The position numbers and the translations under genes were made by a program. Under the pieces are notes generated by a model, which worked only from the letters and a program-made list of their open reading frames with translations, did not search any database and was not told the origin of the DNA. From 21-14-0-10-47-8 sp966211455 (lineage in GTDB: Bacteria > Bdellovibrionota > Bdellovibrionia > Bdellovibrionales > Bdellovibrionaceae), in assembly GCA_966211455.1 (NCBI GenBank), contig CBIHNI010000018.1, forward strand, positions 23,820 to 87,819: a DNA stretch of 64,000 nucleotides, given 5' to 3'. Of this stretch, positions 1 through 8,354 are shown in pieces; the stretch's first letter is position 1, and every line of letters starts with the position of its first letter.

Positions 1-36
1 CTCTCGAAAGCGGATCCCATTCTGTAAGGGGGAATC

Positions 37-1746
37 ATGGCCGAATTTCTGCCGAAACATTTGAAAAAATACGTCGTCGAACAGCACTATGAAAAATACA
101 CGCCGGTCGACCAGGCTTGTTGGCGCTACATCCTTCGGCAGCTTCGCCATTTTCTTTCCACCAATGCCCACGAAAGCTATCTGGAAGGCTTAGAAAAAAC
201 CGGCATCGAAGTCGAACACATCCCGCACATCAGCGAAATCAGCAAAAAAATTTCGAAGTTTGGCTGGCGCGCCCTGCCGGTCAGCGGTTTTATCCCGCCA
301 GCCGCATTTATGGAGCTACAATCGTTAGGCGTCTTGCCGATTGCTTCCGCCATGCGCACGATCGATCACCTGCTGTACACACCAGCACCGGATATCGTGC
401 ATGAAGCCGCCGGACACGCGCCGATCCTGATCCAGCCCGAGTTCGCCCAGTACCTGCGTGAATACGCCCAGGTCGCCCGCAAAGCGATTATCAGCCGCGA
501 AGATCTGGAGCTGTACGAAGCGATTCGTGAGCTTTCGGATATCAAAGAAAATCCGGATTCAACCAAAGCGCAGATCGATGCCGCTCAGAAAAAATTGGAT
601 CAAGCATCGGCGCAAATTTCCCACGTCTCCGAAGCGGCCGAACTGGGCCGCATGAACTGGTGGACGGCCGAATACGGTCTGATCGGCGATTTGCAAAAGC
701 CAAAAATTTTCGGCGCGGGACTTTTATCTTCAGTGGGCGAATCGAAATGGTGTCTCAGCGAAAAAGTTAAAAAGATTCCGCTGAGCCTTGATTGCTTGAA
801 AACCAGCTACGATATCACCGAACCGCAACCACAACTTTTCGTGACCCCGGATTTTAAAACCTTAAGCAAGGTTTTGCAGGAAATGGCCAATCAAATGGCC
901 TTCCGCAAAGGTGGTCTTGAATCCGTGCAAAAAGCGATTCAAGCCGAAAGCGTCAACACGGTCGAATTGGACTCTGGGATTCAAATTTCCGGAAAATGCG
1001 TCGAAGCGGTTTTGGCAAACGACCAAAAGACGATTATCTATCTGCGATTTCAAGGACCCGCGCAGCTTTGCTACAAAGACCAAGAGCTTCCCGGTCACGG
1101 ACCTAACTATCACGCCAGCGGTTTCGGAACGGCCTTGGGCCGCCTGCAATCCAGCTCTTGGCAAAATGTGCTCGAGAAAATGGGCTCGCAGGTCAGTCTG
1201 GAATTCAGCTCTGGCATCAAGCTCAATGGCCTTATCAAAGGCAAGGTCGAAAAAGACGGCAAACTTCTGATTGTCAGCTTCGATAAATGCTCGGTTCAGT
1301 ACAAAGACCAAGTTCTGTTCGAGCCACCATGGGGAATTTACGACCTGGCCATCGGCAACACGGTGACGTCGGTCTTTGGCGGCCCGGCGGACCGTGAAAA
1401 ATATGGCGAGCTGGATGATTTTGTCACCGCCCGGGTTCCGGAAAAAAAGCTCAGCCTGACCGAGCAGGATCTGTATCGCAATTACCAAAAAGTCCGCGAT
1501 CTGCGCGAAAGAAAGGTGATGGGCGAAGATCTGGAAAGCCAGCTGGAGGCTTTGGTGGACACCCACCACAAGCAGTTTCCGTTTGATTGGCTTTTGCTGC
1601 TCGAGACTTACGAAATTCTGGTAAACCGGCTCCCCGACTCTTTCCTGACGGAAGAGGTTCTGGTGATTTTGAAAAAGTTTTTCCATGCTCACCCCGATAA
1701 AAAGGGCGTGATCGAGGATGGACTTTCTTTGGCTCACCAGCTATAG
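37..1746 (+). CDS. phhA: Aromatic amino acid hydroxylase (phenylalanine 4-monooxygenase type) with long C-terminal extension
   Basis: Predicted cytosolic iron- and pterin-dependent hydroxylase, most likely converting phenylalanine to tyrosine. The signature PDIVHEAAGH gives iron ligands His122 and His127, and the third ligand is probably Glu212 in WWTAEYGLI. The protein has 569 residues, against under 300 for the common bacterial enzyme; the catalytic part ends near residue 290. The extension contains two similar segments (about 308-351 and 386-428, both ending in YKDQ-L) and then a helical tail. A strong ribosome site, AAGGGGG, precedes the ATG. The hpd and hmgA genes 3 kb away on the other strand would carry tyrosine onward, which favours phenylalanine over tryptophan as substrate. 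The function of the extension is unknown. Confidence 0.88.
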   Translation: MAEFLPKHLKKYVVEQHYEKYTPVDQACWRYILRQLRHFLSTNAHESYLEGLEKTGIEVEHIPHISEISKKISKFGWRALPVSGFIPPAAFMELQSLGVLPIASAMRTIDHLLYTPAPDIVHEAAGHAPILIQPEFAQYLREYAQVARKAIISREDLELYEAIRELSDIKENPDSTKAQIDAAQKKLDQASAQISHVSEAAELGRMNWWTAEYGLIGDLQKPKIFGAGLLSSVGESKWCLSEKVKKIPLSLDCLKTSYDITEPQPQLFVTPDFKTLSKVLQEMANQMAFRKGGLESVQKAIQAESVNTVELDSGIQISGKCVEAVLANDQKTIIYLRFQGPAQLCYKDQELPGHGPNYHASGFGTALGRLQSSSWQNVLEKMGSQVSLEFSSGIKLNGLIKGKVEKDGKLLIVSFDKCSVQYKDQVLFEPPWGIYDLAIGNTVTSVFGGPADREKYGELDDFVTARVPEKKLSLTEQDLYRNYQKVRDLRERKVMGEDLESQLEALVDTHHKQFPFDWLLLLETYEILVNRLPDSFLTEEVLVILKKFFHAHPDKKGVIEDGLSLAHQL

Positions 1747-1755
1747 CCTTGGGCC

Positions 1756-2574
1756 ATGAGGCCCTTTGAAATCCGCGTCGTTTTAGTGCGCACCATTTAT
1801 GACTCGAATATCGGGGCTAGCTCGCGTGCCATGGCCAATATGGGTGTCGAAAGCCTGATCCTGGTCGATCCTAAAACCGAAGTGACACTGAAGGCGCAAC
1901 AAGCCGCCGCCACCGGGCAAGAAGCCTTACGAAATCGCAAAGTCTATAACGACTGGAAAGAGTTCCTGGCGCAAGAACCCGATAGCATTCGCATCTGTTT
2001 TACCGCCCGCGACGGCAAAGGCCGACAGGTTCAGGATTTTCAAAAAACATTAGAGTGGTTGAAGACCGAACATCCCTTGTTTCAGAAAACCGAAGAAACA
2101 CCGGTCGTCGTGCATTTGATTTTCGGTCCTGAAGATTGGGGACTGGCGGCCGAAGATTTAGAGCTCACTCACTTTGCGTGTTCGATTCCCACCTTTGGCG
2201 ACAACACCAGCTTGAATTTGGCACAGGCCACGTTGCTGGCACTGTACACCTTGCGCCTGACTTGGGGCGGACAAAGAGCGCGTCTTGAAGGACAGCAGCC
2301 CCCGCGTGACGAGTCCGCCGTGTTTCCCGAAAAAGCTTTGCAAACCTGGATTCAAGAAATGGGTTTTGATATCACCAATCGCCGCGTGAATGCGTTTACG
2401 GTTCTTCGTCGCATGCTTTTGCAAAACGTCCCGAACCGCAAAGAACTGCGCATTCTGGAAACGGTTCTGCATCAAGGGATTCGCAAACTGCGCGAGTACA
2501 ATCAGCTTCGCAAAGAAATGGGTTTACCGGCCATCGAAGCATCTACTGAAGATTCTGGCTCCTCGAAGAAATAA
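1756..2574 (+). CDS. trmJ: TrmJ/TrmH-family SPOUT RNA 2'-O-methyltransferase
   Basis: Predicted SAM-dependent methyltransferase that adds a 2'-O-methyl group to tRNA. The N-terminus has the family's first motif (VLVRTIYDSNIGASSRAM), followed by LILVDPK. The knot motif IPTFGDNTSLNLAQA lies near residues 143-158, and FGPEDWGL is the middle motif. A helical region after residue 185 matches the C-terminal extension of TrmJ rather than TrmL. The ATG lies 10 bases after the hydroxylase stop, so the two genes are probably co-transcribed, although no functional link is evident. The exact target nucleotide cannot be read from the sequence. Confidence 0.85.
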   Translation: MRPFEIRVVLVRTIYDSNIGASSRAMANMGVESLILVDPKTEVTLKAQQAAATGQEALRNRKVYNDWKEFLAQEPDSIRICFTARDGKGRQVQDFQKTLEWLKTEHPLFQKTEETPVVVHLIFGPEDWGLAAEDLELTHFACSIPTFGDNTSLNLAQATLLALYTLRLTWGGQRARLEGQQPPRDESAVFPEKALQTWIQEMGFDITNRRVNAFTVLRRMLLQNVPNRKELRILETVLHQGIRKLREYNQLRKEMGLPAIEASTEDSGSSKK

Positions 2575-2611
2575 GATTTTTCGCAGAAGAGACATCAATC
2601 CTTAGATTTTT

Positions 2612-3073
2612 CTAAATTTCGCGCGCCGCTTTTTTGATCACGTCTTCGCGTGAGCGAGCGAGCTTGAGTCGCGCATTGATTCGGTCCAATTGCTCGGACA
2701 GTGTCTGCCCCAGATCGTTGAGCTCGTTGATTTTTTGAACCGTCTCATCTTGTTCGCCGCCCACCAGCTTCAAGCTTTCCAAGCGCTGCGAATTTTCTTC
2801 GATTTCTTTACTCAAAGTTTCCAGACGCTGATTCAATTTACGGCGATCGCTGGACAGAGCTTTGGTGATCGCTTTGATCTGCTCAAGGCTTAATGATTCA
2901 AGCTTACCGGTGACGAAAGGATCTTTGGTTCCACCCAAGGCTTGGGCCGCCGCTTCGGCTTCGCCATGCTCTTCGCCCAGAATGGTTTCCCAAAAAAGGT
3001 TCCATTCGGTTTTCAAACCTTCAACGAATCCATGGGATTTAGCTTGTTTCTTGCGCGGAGCGGGGCCGGTCAT
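2612..3073 (-). CDS. Hypothetical coiled-coil protein
   Basis: I do not recognise the family. The 153-residue product has no signal peptide or membrane segment. It begins with a basic stretch (RKKQAKSHG). Residues from about 65 to the end are rich in Leu, Glu, Lys and Gln in a heptad-like pattern, consistent with a long coiled coil. Its ATG overlaps the ribD stop codon by one base (TGATG), so it is the last gene of the hpd-hmgA-ribD operon and translationally coupled to ribD. Confidence 0.7.
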   Translation of the reverse strand: MTGPAPRKKQAKSHGFVEGLKTEWNLFWETILGEEHGEAEAAAQALGGTKDPFVTGKLESLSLEQIKAITKALSSDRRKLNQRLETLSKEIEENSQRLESLKLVGGEQDETVQKINELNDLGQTLSEQLDRINARLKLARSREDVIKKAAREI

Positions 3074-4266
3074 CAGTTCAATGTTCCTGTGATCAATAAG
3101 TCTTTCGAAAGCGGGATGATGTGTTGGTTTGCCAAAGCAATCCGGTCGCCCATAGAGGATATACTAACCTGTTCCGACCAGGCCTTGCCACTCTTGGCCC
3201 CTAGGATCATTGGAGCCTGAAAAAGATACAGCCGATTTGCCTTCTTCTCGCCTATAAACGAGCTGAGCACCTGCGCCCCACCCTCAATGAAAATGGAGCG
3301 AATGCCGTAAGCCCATAATTTTGTTAAGAGAATATCTAGATTCAAGGATCCTGGACCTTGGGCTGGCAAAAAGATCACCTGAGCCCCCCACGGATTGGGT
3401 GGATTTTGGATGCTTTCCGAGACCGCAAAGAACACGTTTTCAGGGTCATGAGCCTTGGTGATTTGCAACTGATCCGCCCGTGCCAACAAAGTCGCGTTCG
3501 AATCCAAGATCACGACTTTCAGTTTTTTAGTTTTAAATTTTTCCAAACGGATGTTCAGCGAAGGATTGTCCTGCTCGACCGTTCCGTGGCCCACCAAGAT
3601 GGCATCATGTGCCGCCCGCAGAACATGTGCGACTTCGCGAGATGTTTCGTCGGTGATCCATTTGCTTTCGCCGCTGGCCAAGGCCAGCTGCCCATCCAAA
3701 GAGCTTGCGACTTTCACCGAGACGAAAACTTTTTTCTGACGGAAATTCCACAGGAAATGTTCGCAGACTTCTTCGAGCTCGGATTTCATTCCGGTGTATT
3801 CGGTTGCTGGAATGCCCGCTTTGCGGATGATCTCGGCCCCTTGTCCCGCCACCAAAGGATTGGGGTCGGTCAAACCAAAGATCACTTCGCGCAGCGGAAG
3901 CTGAGCCAAGGCCTTCGCACAAGACGGCGTTCGCCCTTCGTGCGCGCAGGGCTCAAGCGTGACAAACACGCGTGCATCTTTCAGATCTTCAGAGGTCAGA
4001 CCTTTCAGGGCATTGACTTCGGCATGCGCTTCGCCGACGCGGGCGTGATAGCCCTTAGACAAGAATCGATTTTGCGAATCCAGAATCACACAGCCCACCA
4101 ATGGATTGGGGCTGGTGAAACCCAAGCCTTTGTATGCTTCTTGAATGGCAAGCTTCATCGCCTGCTCATCACTTAACGGCTGCTGAGAAGTCGGCTCGGA
4201 AAGCAAGAGCCCCTGTTGTTGCAATCGCCTCTGCAGGGGTTCTGGGAAAAAGACAAAAGGGATCAT
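3073..4266 (-). CDS. ribD: Bifunctional riboflavin biosynthesis deaminase/reductase RibD
   Basis: Predicted to deaminate the pyrimidine product of GTP cyclohydrolase II and then reduce its ribose side chain, two consecutive cytosolic steps of riboflavin synthesis. The N-terminal deaminase domain has SPNPLVGCVI, the zinc motif HAEVNAL, and PCAHEGRTPSC. The C-terminal reductase domain begins at VSVKVASSLDGQLA and contains SKWITDETSR and FIEGGAQV. I place the start at 4266 rather than the longer in-frame ATG at 4338, because this ATG overlaps the hmgA stop as ATGA. That gives 397 residues, close to the normal RibD size. Its position inside a tyrosine-catabolic operon is unusual. Confidence 0.93.
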   Translation of the reverse strand: MIPFVFFPEPLQRRLQQQGLLLSEPTSQQPLSDEQAMKLAIQEAYKGLGFTSPNPLVGCVILDSQNRFLSKGYHARVGEAHAEVNALKGLTSEDLKDARVFVTLEPCAHEGRTPSCAKALAQLPLREVIFGLTDPNPLVAGQGAEIIRKAGIPATEYTGMKSELEEVCEHFLWNFRQKKVFVSVKVASSLDGQLALASGESKWITDETSREVAHVLRAAHDAILVGHGTVEQDNPSLNIRLEKFKTKKLKVVILDSNATLLARADQLQITKAHDPENVFFAVSESIQNPPNPWGAQVIFLPAQGPGSLNLDILLTKLWAYGIRSIFIEGGAQVLSSFIGEKKANRLYLFQAPMILGAKSGKAWSEQVSISSMGDRIALANQHIIPLSKDLLITGTLN

Positions 4267-5369
4267 TTCATCCAGCTTTGCCAGTACTCTTTCACTTCGG
4301 TTTTTTCCAGCTGTGGATCGATTTGCAATGTCTGCCATGAATCGATCATCACAGCGTACTCGTCCGTGTGGGTTTTATTTCCGATATTCTTGATCGCCTT
4401 GGGATGCGGACCGTGCGGGAATCCCGCCGGATGCAAGGTGATCATCCCCGCATGCAAATTATCGCGGCTGAAGAAGTTTCCGTCGTGATAGAACAAGACC
4501 TCGTCGTAATCGATGTTCTGATGGTAGAAAGGAACCTTCAGGGCGTCGGCATCTTGTTCCAGCGGGCGCGGCAAGAATGTGCAAACCACAAATCCTTTGG
4601 CCACAAAAGTCGTATGCGCCGAAGGTGGCAAATGCACACGTGCGCTGACCAAAGGCATCAGATCATCCACGTGCAAAGTGAAGGGGAAGAAATCACCCTT
4701 CCACCCGACCGTATCGTAAACATTTTCAGCGTAGGCGAATTTGGTTTCTGTGTCCCAGCGTTTGACGATGATGTCGCGAACGTCGGTTTTTGTTTCTTGC
4801 ATGAAGGCATGCAAACGATCCAGATCCGGCTTACCGAAAGCGCCGGGATCGTAGAAAGCATTTCGTCCCACCATTCCGCGATCCGGTTCGGTGAAGTAGC
4901 TGGATTTCGATTCGATCACCAAGAAATTGCAGTCTTCGTTGAAATGAAAACTGTGAGTGATGCATTTCGGGATGTTGATGTAAGAACCGCGGCGGAATTC
5001 AAGCAGACCGTATTCGGTCAGAACTTTTCCGGAACCTTGATGGCAAAAATACAAAGTATCGCCATCCGCATTGCGGAAAGCTTTCGTTGCGGTGCCTTGG
5101 GTTTTTTGATCCCAATACATCGAGATCACTACATCCGAATTGAAAAGCATGCGCTGCCATTTGCCGATATTTTTGGTCATCGCAATCGCATCAAAAAGAT
5201 GCGGCTTCAGCGGACCTTCAATGCTGGTCCAACGCGTGCTGGGCTTGGGCTTGATCAGGTGAGAGACCGGACCGAAAAATCCTTTACGTCCCTGTTCCTC
5301 TTCGAAATGTCCTTCGGGAATGCCTTTGTGACCTTGGGTCGTGGCCTTCCCCTGATTGTACTGATGCAT
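4263..5369 (-). CDS. hmgA: Homogentisate 1,2-dioxygenase
   Basis: Predicted non-haem iron dioxygenase that opens the homogentisate ring to maleylacetoacetate. Cupin-type motifs are clear: THSFHF near the centre, VHLPPSAHTTF, the iron-site region FYHQNIDYDEVLFY, and the C-terminal HPAGFPHGPHP. The product has 368 residues, shorter than the roughly 430 of the proteobacterial and human enzymes, and it resembles the shorter bacterial class. The start at 5369 lies one base after the hpd stop, with GAGG about ten bases upstream; a longer reading from 5411 would overlap hpd and is unlikely. The stop overlaps the ribD start (ATGA). Confidence 0.92.
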   Translation of the reverse strand: MHQYNQGKATTQGHKGIPEGHFEEEQGRKGFFGPVSHLIKPKPSTRWTSIEGPLKPHLFDAIAMTKNIGKWQRMLFNSDVVISMYWDQKTQGTATKAFRNADGDTLYFCHQGSGKVLTEYGLLEFRRGSYINIPKCITHSFHFNEDCNFLVIESKSSYFTEPDRGMVGRNAFYDPGAFGKPDLDRLHAFMQETKTDVRDIIVKRWDTETKFAYAENVYDTVGWKGDFFPFTLHVDDLMPLVSARVHLPPSAHTTFVAKGFVVCTFLPRPLEQDADALKVPFYHQNIDYDEVLFYHDGNFFSRDNLHAGMITLHPAGFPHGPHPKAIKNIGNKTHTDEYAVMIDSWQTLQIDPQLEKTEVKEYWQSWMK

Positions 5370-5370
5370 A

Positions 5371-6429
5371 TTACAGGTATCCTCGCTCGCGTTGATCTTG
5401 TTCGATGGCATCGAACAACGCCTGGAAGTTTCCGTTGCCGAATCCGTCGTGACCTTTGCGTTGAATCACTTCGAAGAAAATCGGACCGATGATGTTTTTC
5501 GAGAAAATTTGCAACAAGTATCCATCGTGATCACCGTCGACCAGGATGGCATTTCGGCGCAAACGATCCAAATCTTCTGTGACCATTGGCAAACGGTCTT
5601 TCAGCATTTTGTAGTAAGTGTCCGGCGGTGCCGACAAAAATTCCAGCTGGGTCGTCTTCAGCGCTTCCAATGTGTCAACGATATTCGGAGTCAGCAAAGC
5701 CAAGTGCTGGATGCCCGAGCCTTTGTATTCGTCCAGATACTCTTGAATCTGAGATTTCCCGTCGGACGGTTCGTTGATTGGAACCGCGAACAGTCCACAA
5801 GGAGAACGCATCACCTTTGACAGAAGACCCGTTTGCTTTCCTTTGATATCGAAATAGCGGGTTTCGCGGAATCCGAAAATGTTCGTGTAGAAATCGCACC
5901 ACTTCTGCATTTCGCCTTTTGGCACGTTGTTGGTGAAGTGATCGACAATCGTGAAGCCCATGCCTTTCGGCGACTTGTCTTCTGGCTTCACTTTGAAAAT
6001 CTTTTCGTAAAGTTCCGCCGTGTTTTTTGGATCCATGAAGAAGATCAACGAATCACCAATGCCATAAATCGCTGGGAATGGTGTCGCCCCTTTTTCGGCA
6101 TCGTTACCGACATAAGGCTTTCCACCGCGAGCCACCGCCGTTTCAAATGCGAATTTCGCATCTTTCACTCGGAAGCCGGTTGATGAAATTGAAGGACCAT
6201 GGCTTTTTGCAAAGTTCACCGCAAAAGTTCCAGGCTCGGTGTTCAAGATGAAATTGATATCGTTCTGACGGAAAAGTTTGATTTGCTTTCCGGGAATGCT
6301 GCCGATTTCTTTGAAGCCCCATTTTTTAAACAAAGTTTCAAAATATTGTGCGTCTGGGCCCGAGTATTCGACGAACTCGACACCGTTCAGGCCGACAGGA
6401 TTGGAAACAGATTCAGACACTTGTGACAT
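5371..6429 (-). CDS. hpd: 4-hydroxyphenylpyruvate dioxygenase
   Basis: Predicted iron-dependent dioxygenase that makes homogentisate from 4-hydroxyphenylpyruvate. The likely iron ligands are the His of VDHFTNNV, the His of SGIQHLALLT and the Glu of FFEVIQR. The C-terminal motif KGHDGFGNGNFQALF is typical of the family. The length of 352 residues is normal. A GGAGG ribosome site precedes the ATG. It is the first gene of a tightly packed operon with hmgA, ribD and a coiled-coil gene. The next enzymes, maleylacetoacetate isomerase and fumarylacetoacetase, are not adjacent; the GST at 56.2 kb is a distant and unproven candidate for the isomerase. Confidence 0.95.
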   Translation of the reverse strand: MSQVSESVSNPVGLNGVEFVEYSGPDAQYFETLFKKWGFKEIGSIPGKQIKLFRQNDINFILNTEPGTFAVNFAKSHGPSISSTGFRVKDAKFAFETAVARGGKPYVGNDAEKGATPFPAIYGIGDSLIFFMDPKNTAELYEKIFKVKPEDKSPKGMGFTIVDHFTNNVPKGEMQKWCDFYTNIFGFRETRYFDIKGKQTGLLSKVMRSPCGLFAVPINEPSDGKSQIQEYLDEYKGSGIQHLALLTPNIVDTLEALKTTQLEFLSAPPDTYYKMLKDRLPMVTEDLDRLRRNAILVDGDHDGYLLQIFSKNIIGPIFFEVIQRKGHDGFGNGNFQALFDAIEQDQRERGYL

Positions 6430-6505
6430 AAGCCAATGCCTCCATTTTTGAATGCCCCAGTTTTACCAGTTCTCAGAGGGAAATTCGAATGAATAAGGTG
6501 TTTAT

Positions 6506-7798
6506 TTAAACACGCGTCAGACTGTGCATGTCTTGATAAAACTTCGAGACGGCCGGATCCGTGATCACCGATCGCGGGCTCCAGCCCAGCAATTTCAGGC
6601 CGTCACCGCTGCGCAAACGGCTTAAAGCCACGTAGGCGTGACCGGGCTCCCACAACCGAGACAAATCGACCCAGATTTCATCCAGGGTCGCGCCCTGCGA
6701 TTTATGGATCGTTGTGGCATAAGCCAAGGTCAAAGGAAAATTGATGACGGACGCCACGGTTTTGCCTTCGGAATCCTGCAACGAGAACTGCGTTTTTTCG
6801 ACGGTCACATGACGGAAGGTTTCTTTTTCAACCGTGATTTTGTCGGGCGAAATATCGACCACCGTGCCCTTGGTGCCATTCACCCAGCGTTTGTTCGGAT
6901 CGTTTTGCACGAATAGAACTTTGCAACCGACTTTCAAAGTCAGCTCGCCCGGAATTGGCGAATTTTTCTTTAGCGCTTCGACCAATCTTTCTTCGCCCAA
7001 ATAAATCGACGGGATCTTCACTTCTTCGGATGGAATCTGCGAAAGTTTCTTTTGATTGAAAATCTCGGACTGATCTCTTCGTGGGAAAAGTCGCGTCGTC
7101 TCGTCGTCTTCATCGTGCTCGCGGATTTTGAAATCCAAATAATCGCGCACCTCTTCGCCGACCTTGCCTTGGCGGACGTCGGCCAGCACGTTCAAAAATT
7201 CTTGATCATAGGTTCGTTGATTTTTTCTCAGCTCGACAATTTGAAATCCGCTTTGCTCCCAGGTTTGACTCTGAAAAGCCCACTCGCGCTTTTGTCCTTG
7301 GCGCGTGACCGGTGGCAGCTGCGCAAAATCACCAACGACGATGACCCGCATGCCTCCCCATGGAAGCGCTGATTGCCTTGCGTGACGGGCCAGATTTTCG
7401 GCCACCTCCAGGGCGCTCGACGGAATCATCGAAATCTCATCGATGATGACGCCTTCGACTTGGCTGAGACGCTTGATCAATTTGGCGTCGTCCTTCATTC
7501 GCTGGTAAGTAGCGCTGGGCCCGCCTTCCATAATGCCCAGACCAAAAAAGCTGTGAAAGGTGCGCCCGCCAAGCAGGACGGCCGCGGCCCCGGTGCTCGC
7601 CAAGATCGGCATCGCTTTGACGTCGACACCTTTCATAAAATGACGGATCAAAAAGCTTTTTCCACTGCCTGCTCCGCCGGTGACAAAGACGTTTTCGCCG
7701 CTTTGAAGCACTTCGTAAGCGATTTGTTGTTCAGCATCTAAAACCGCCTCAGGCGATGCGTCAGATACTTTATGGGGGGTGGGTTTCTTCTTCGTCAT
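6506..7798 (-). CDS. Pif1/RecD-like superfamily 1B DNA helicase
   Basis: Predicted ATP-dependent 5'-3' DNA helicase. Walker A is GGAGSGKS at residues 41-48, Walker B is IIDEISM, motif III is GDFAQLPPV, and the C-terminal signature TIHKSQGATLDE followed by YVALSRLRSGDGL is characteristic of the Pif1/RecD group. At 430 residues it is a compact form with no recognisable extra domains. It lies upstream of hpd on the same strand, separated by 76 bases; no functional link is evident. Many bacteria carry such proteins on the chromosome, so it does not by itself indicate a mobile element. Confidence 0.88.
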   Translation of the reverse strand: MTKKKPTPHKVSDASPEAVLDAEQQIAYEVLQSGENVFVTGGAGSGKSFLIRHFMKGVDVKAMPILASTGAAAVLLGGRTFHSFFGLGIMEGGPSATYQRMKDDAKLIKRLSQVEGVIIDEISMIPSSALEVAENLARHARQSALPWGGMRVIVVGDFAQLPPVTRQGQKREWAFQSQTWEQSGFQIVELRKNQRTYDQEFLNVLADVRQGKVGEEVRDYLDFKIREHDEDDETTRLFPRRDQSEIFNQKKLSQIPSEEVKIPSIYLGEERLVEALKKNSPIPGELTLKVGCKVLFVQNDPNKRWVNGTKGTVVDISPDKITVEKETFRHVTVEKTQFSLQDSEGKTVASVINFPLTLAYATTIHKSQGATLDEIWVDLSRLWEPGHAYVALSRLRSGDGLKLLGWSPRSVITDPAVSKFYQDMHSLTRV

Positions 7799-7923
7799 TT
7801 TGGTGAATCAATTTACTCGATCTAAAGACTGAGAGCTAGAAACCTTCATTGACACAGCGCTTTGACAAACGTGGCGGTGCCGATTTTGTGGTATATCTCA
7901 ATACCTTACGCGAAGGAGCGCTT

Positions 7924-8346
7924 ATGATCGAAACTAAATCACCACAAGACAGAAAGTTAGAAGGTGAGTCCATGTCGAAGAATTTTGTGCAGTTTGAAAC
8001 AAAAGAAGAAAATCTCTATTACCACGGTGTTCAAGATATTGATCCTCGTGAACTGGCACAGAAAAAGGACCAGGTCGTCCTGATCGACGTTCGCCAACCC
8101 GAAGAATACCAAGGTGACCTGGGACACATCCCGGGTTCCACTTTGATTGCACTGGACACACTGCCTGACAGCATGAACCAAATCCCACAAGACAAAACAG
8201 TGGTTTTCGTTTGCCGTAGCGGAGGTCGCTCAGCTCGAGCCGCCGCCTACGCGATGGAACAGGGTTACCACAATGTCTACAACCTTAAAGGTGGCATGAT
8301 TCTCTGGAACGAGCTTCATTTGCAGACCGAAGCTGAAGAAGAATAA
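7924..8346 (+). CDS. Rhodanese-domain protein
   Basis: Single-domain rhodanese, a sulfurtransferase fold that carries persulfide on the active-site cysteine. The loop VFVCRSGGRS places the cysteine at residue 97. The upstream elements VVLIDVRQPEEY and GHIPGS and the downstream NLKGGMILW are typical. I start at 7924 because AAGGAG lies just upstream. A second ATG at 7972 also has a good ribosome site and would remove 16 residues, whereas the TTG at 7849 has none. No signal peptide is visible, so the protein is probably cytosolic. The next gene starts 8 bases after the stop. The sulfur acceptor is unknown. Confidence 0.85.
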   Translation: MIETKSPQDRKLEGESMSKNFVQFETKEENLYYHGVQDIDPRELAQKKDQVVLIDVRQPEEYQGDLGHIPGSTLIALDTLPDSMNQIPQDKTVVFVCRSGGRSARAAAYAMEQGYHNVYNLKGGMILWNELHLQTEAEEE

Positions 8347-8354
8347 GAAAAGAA

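Noticed and set aside
862..1737. Open frame of 291 codons antisense to the hydroxylase
   Set aside because: It has no recognisable motif and covers the C-terminal part of a supported gene.
4368..5492. Open frame of 374 codons antisense to homogentisate dioxygenase
   Set aside because: The minus-strand gene has strong family motifs and operon overlaps.
6506..7798. Pif1-like helicase as a sign of a defence island
   Set aside because: The neighbours are metabolic genes and no nuclease or methylase is adjacent. Compact Pif1-like helicases are common on chromosomes.
7849..7923. TTG start adding 25 residues to the rhodanese protein, and a TTGACA-containing promoter there
   Set aside because: The TTG has no ribosome site. 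The TTGACA copies lack a well-spaced -10 box, so no promoter is called.
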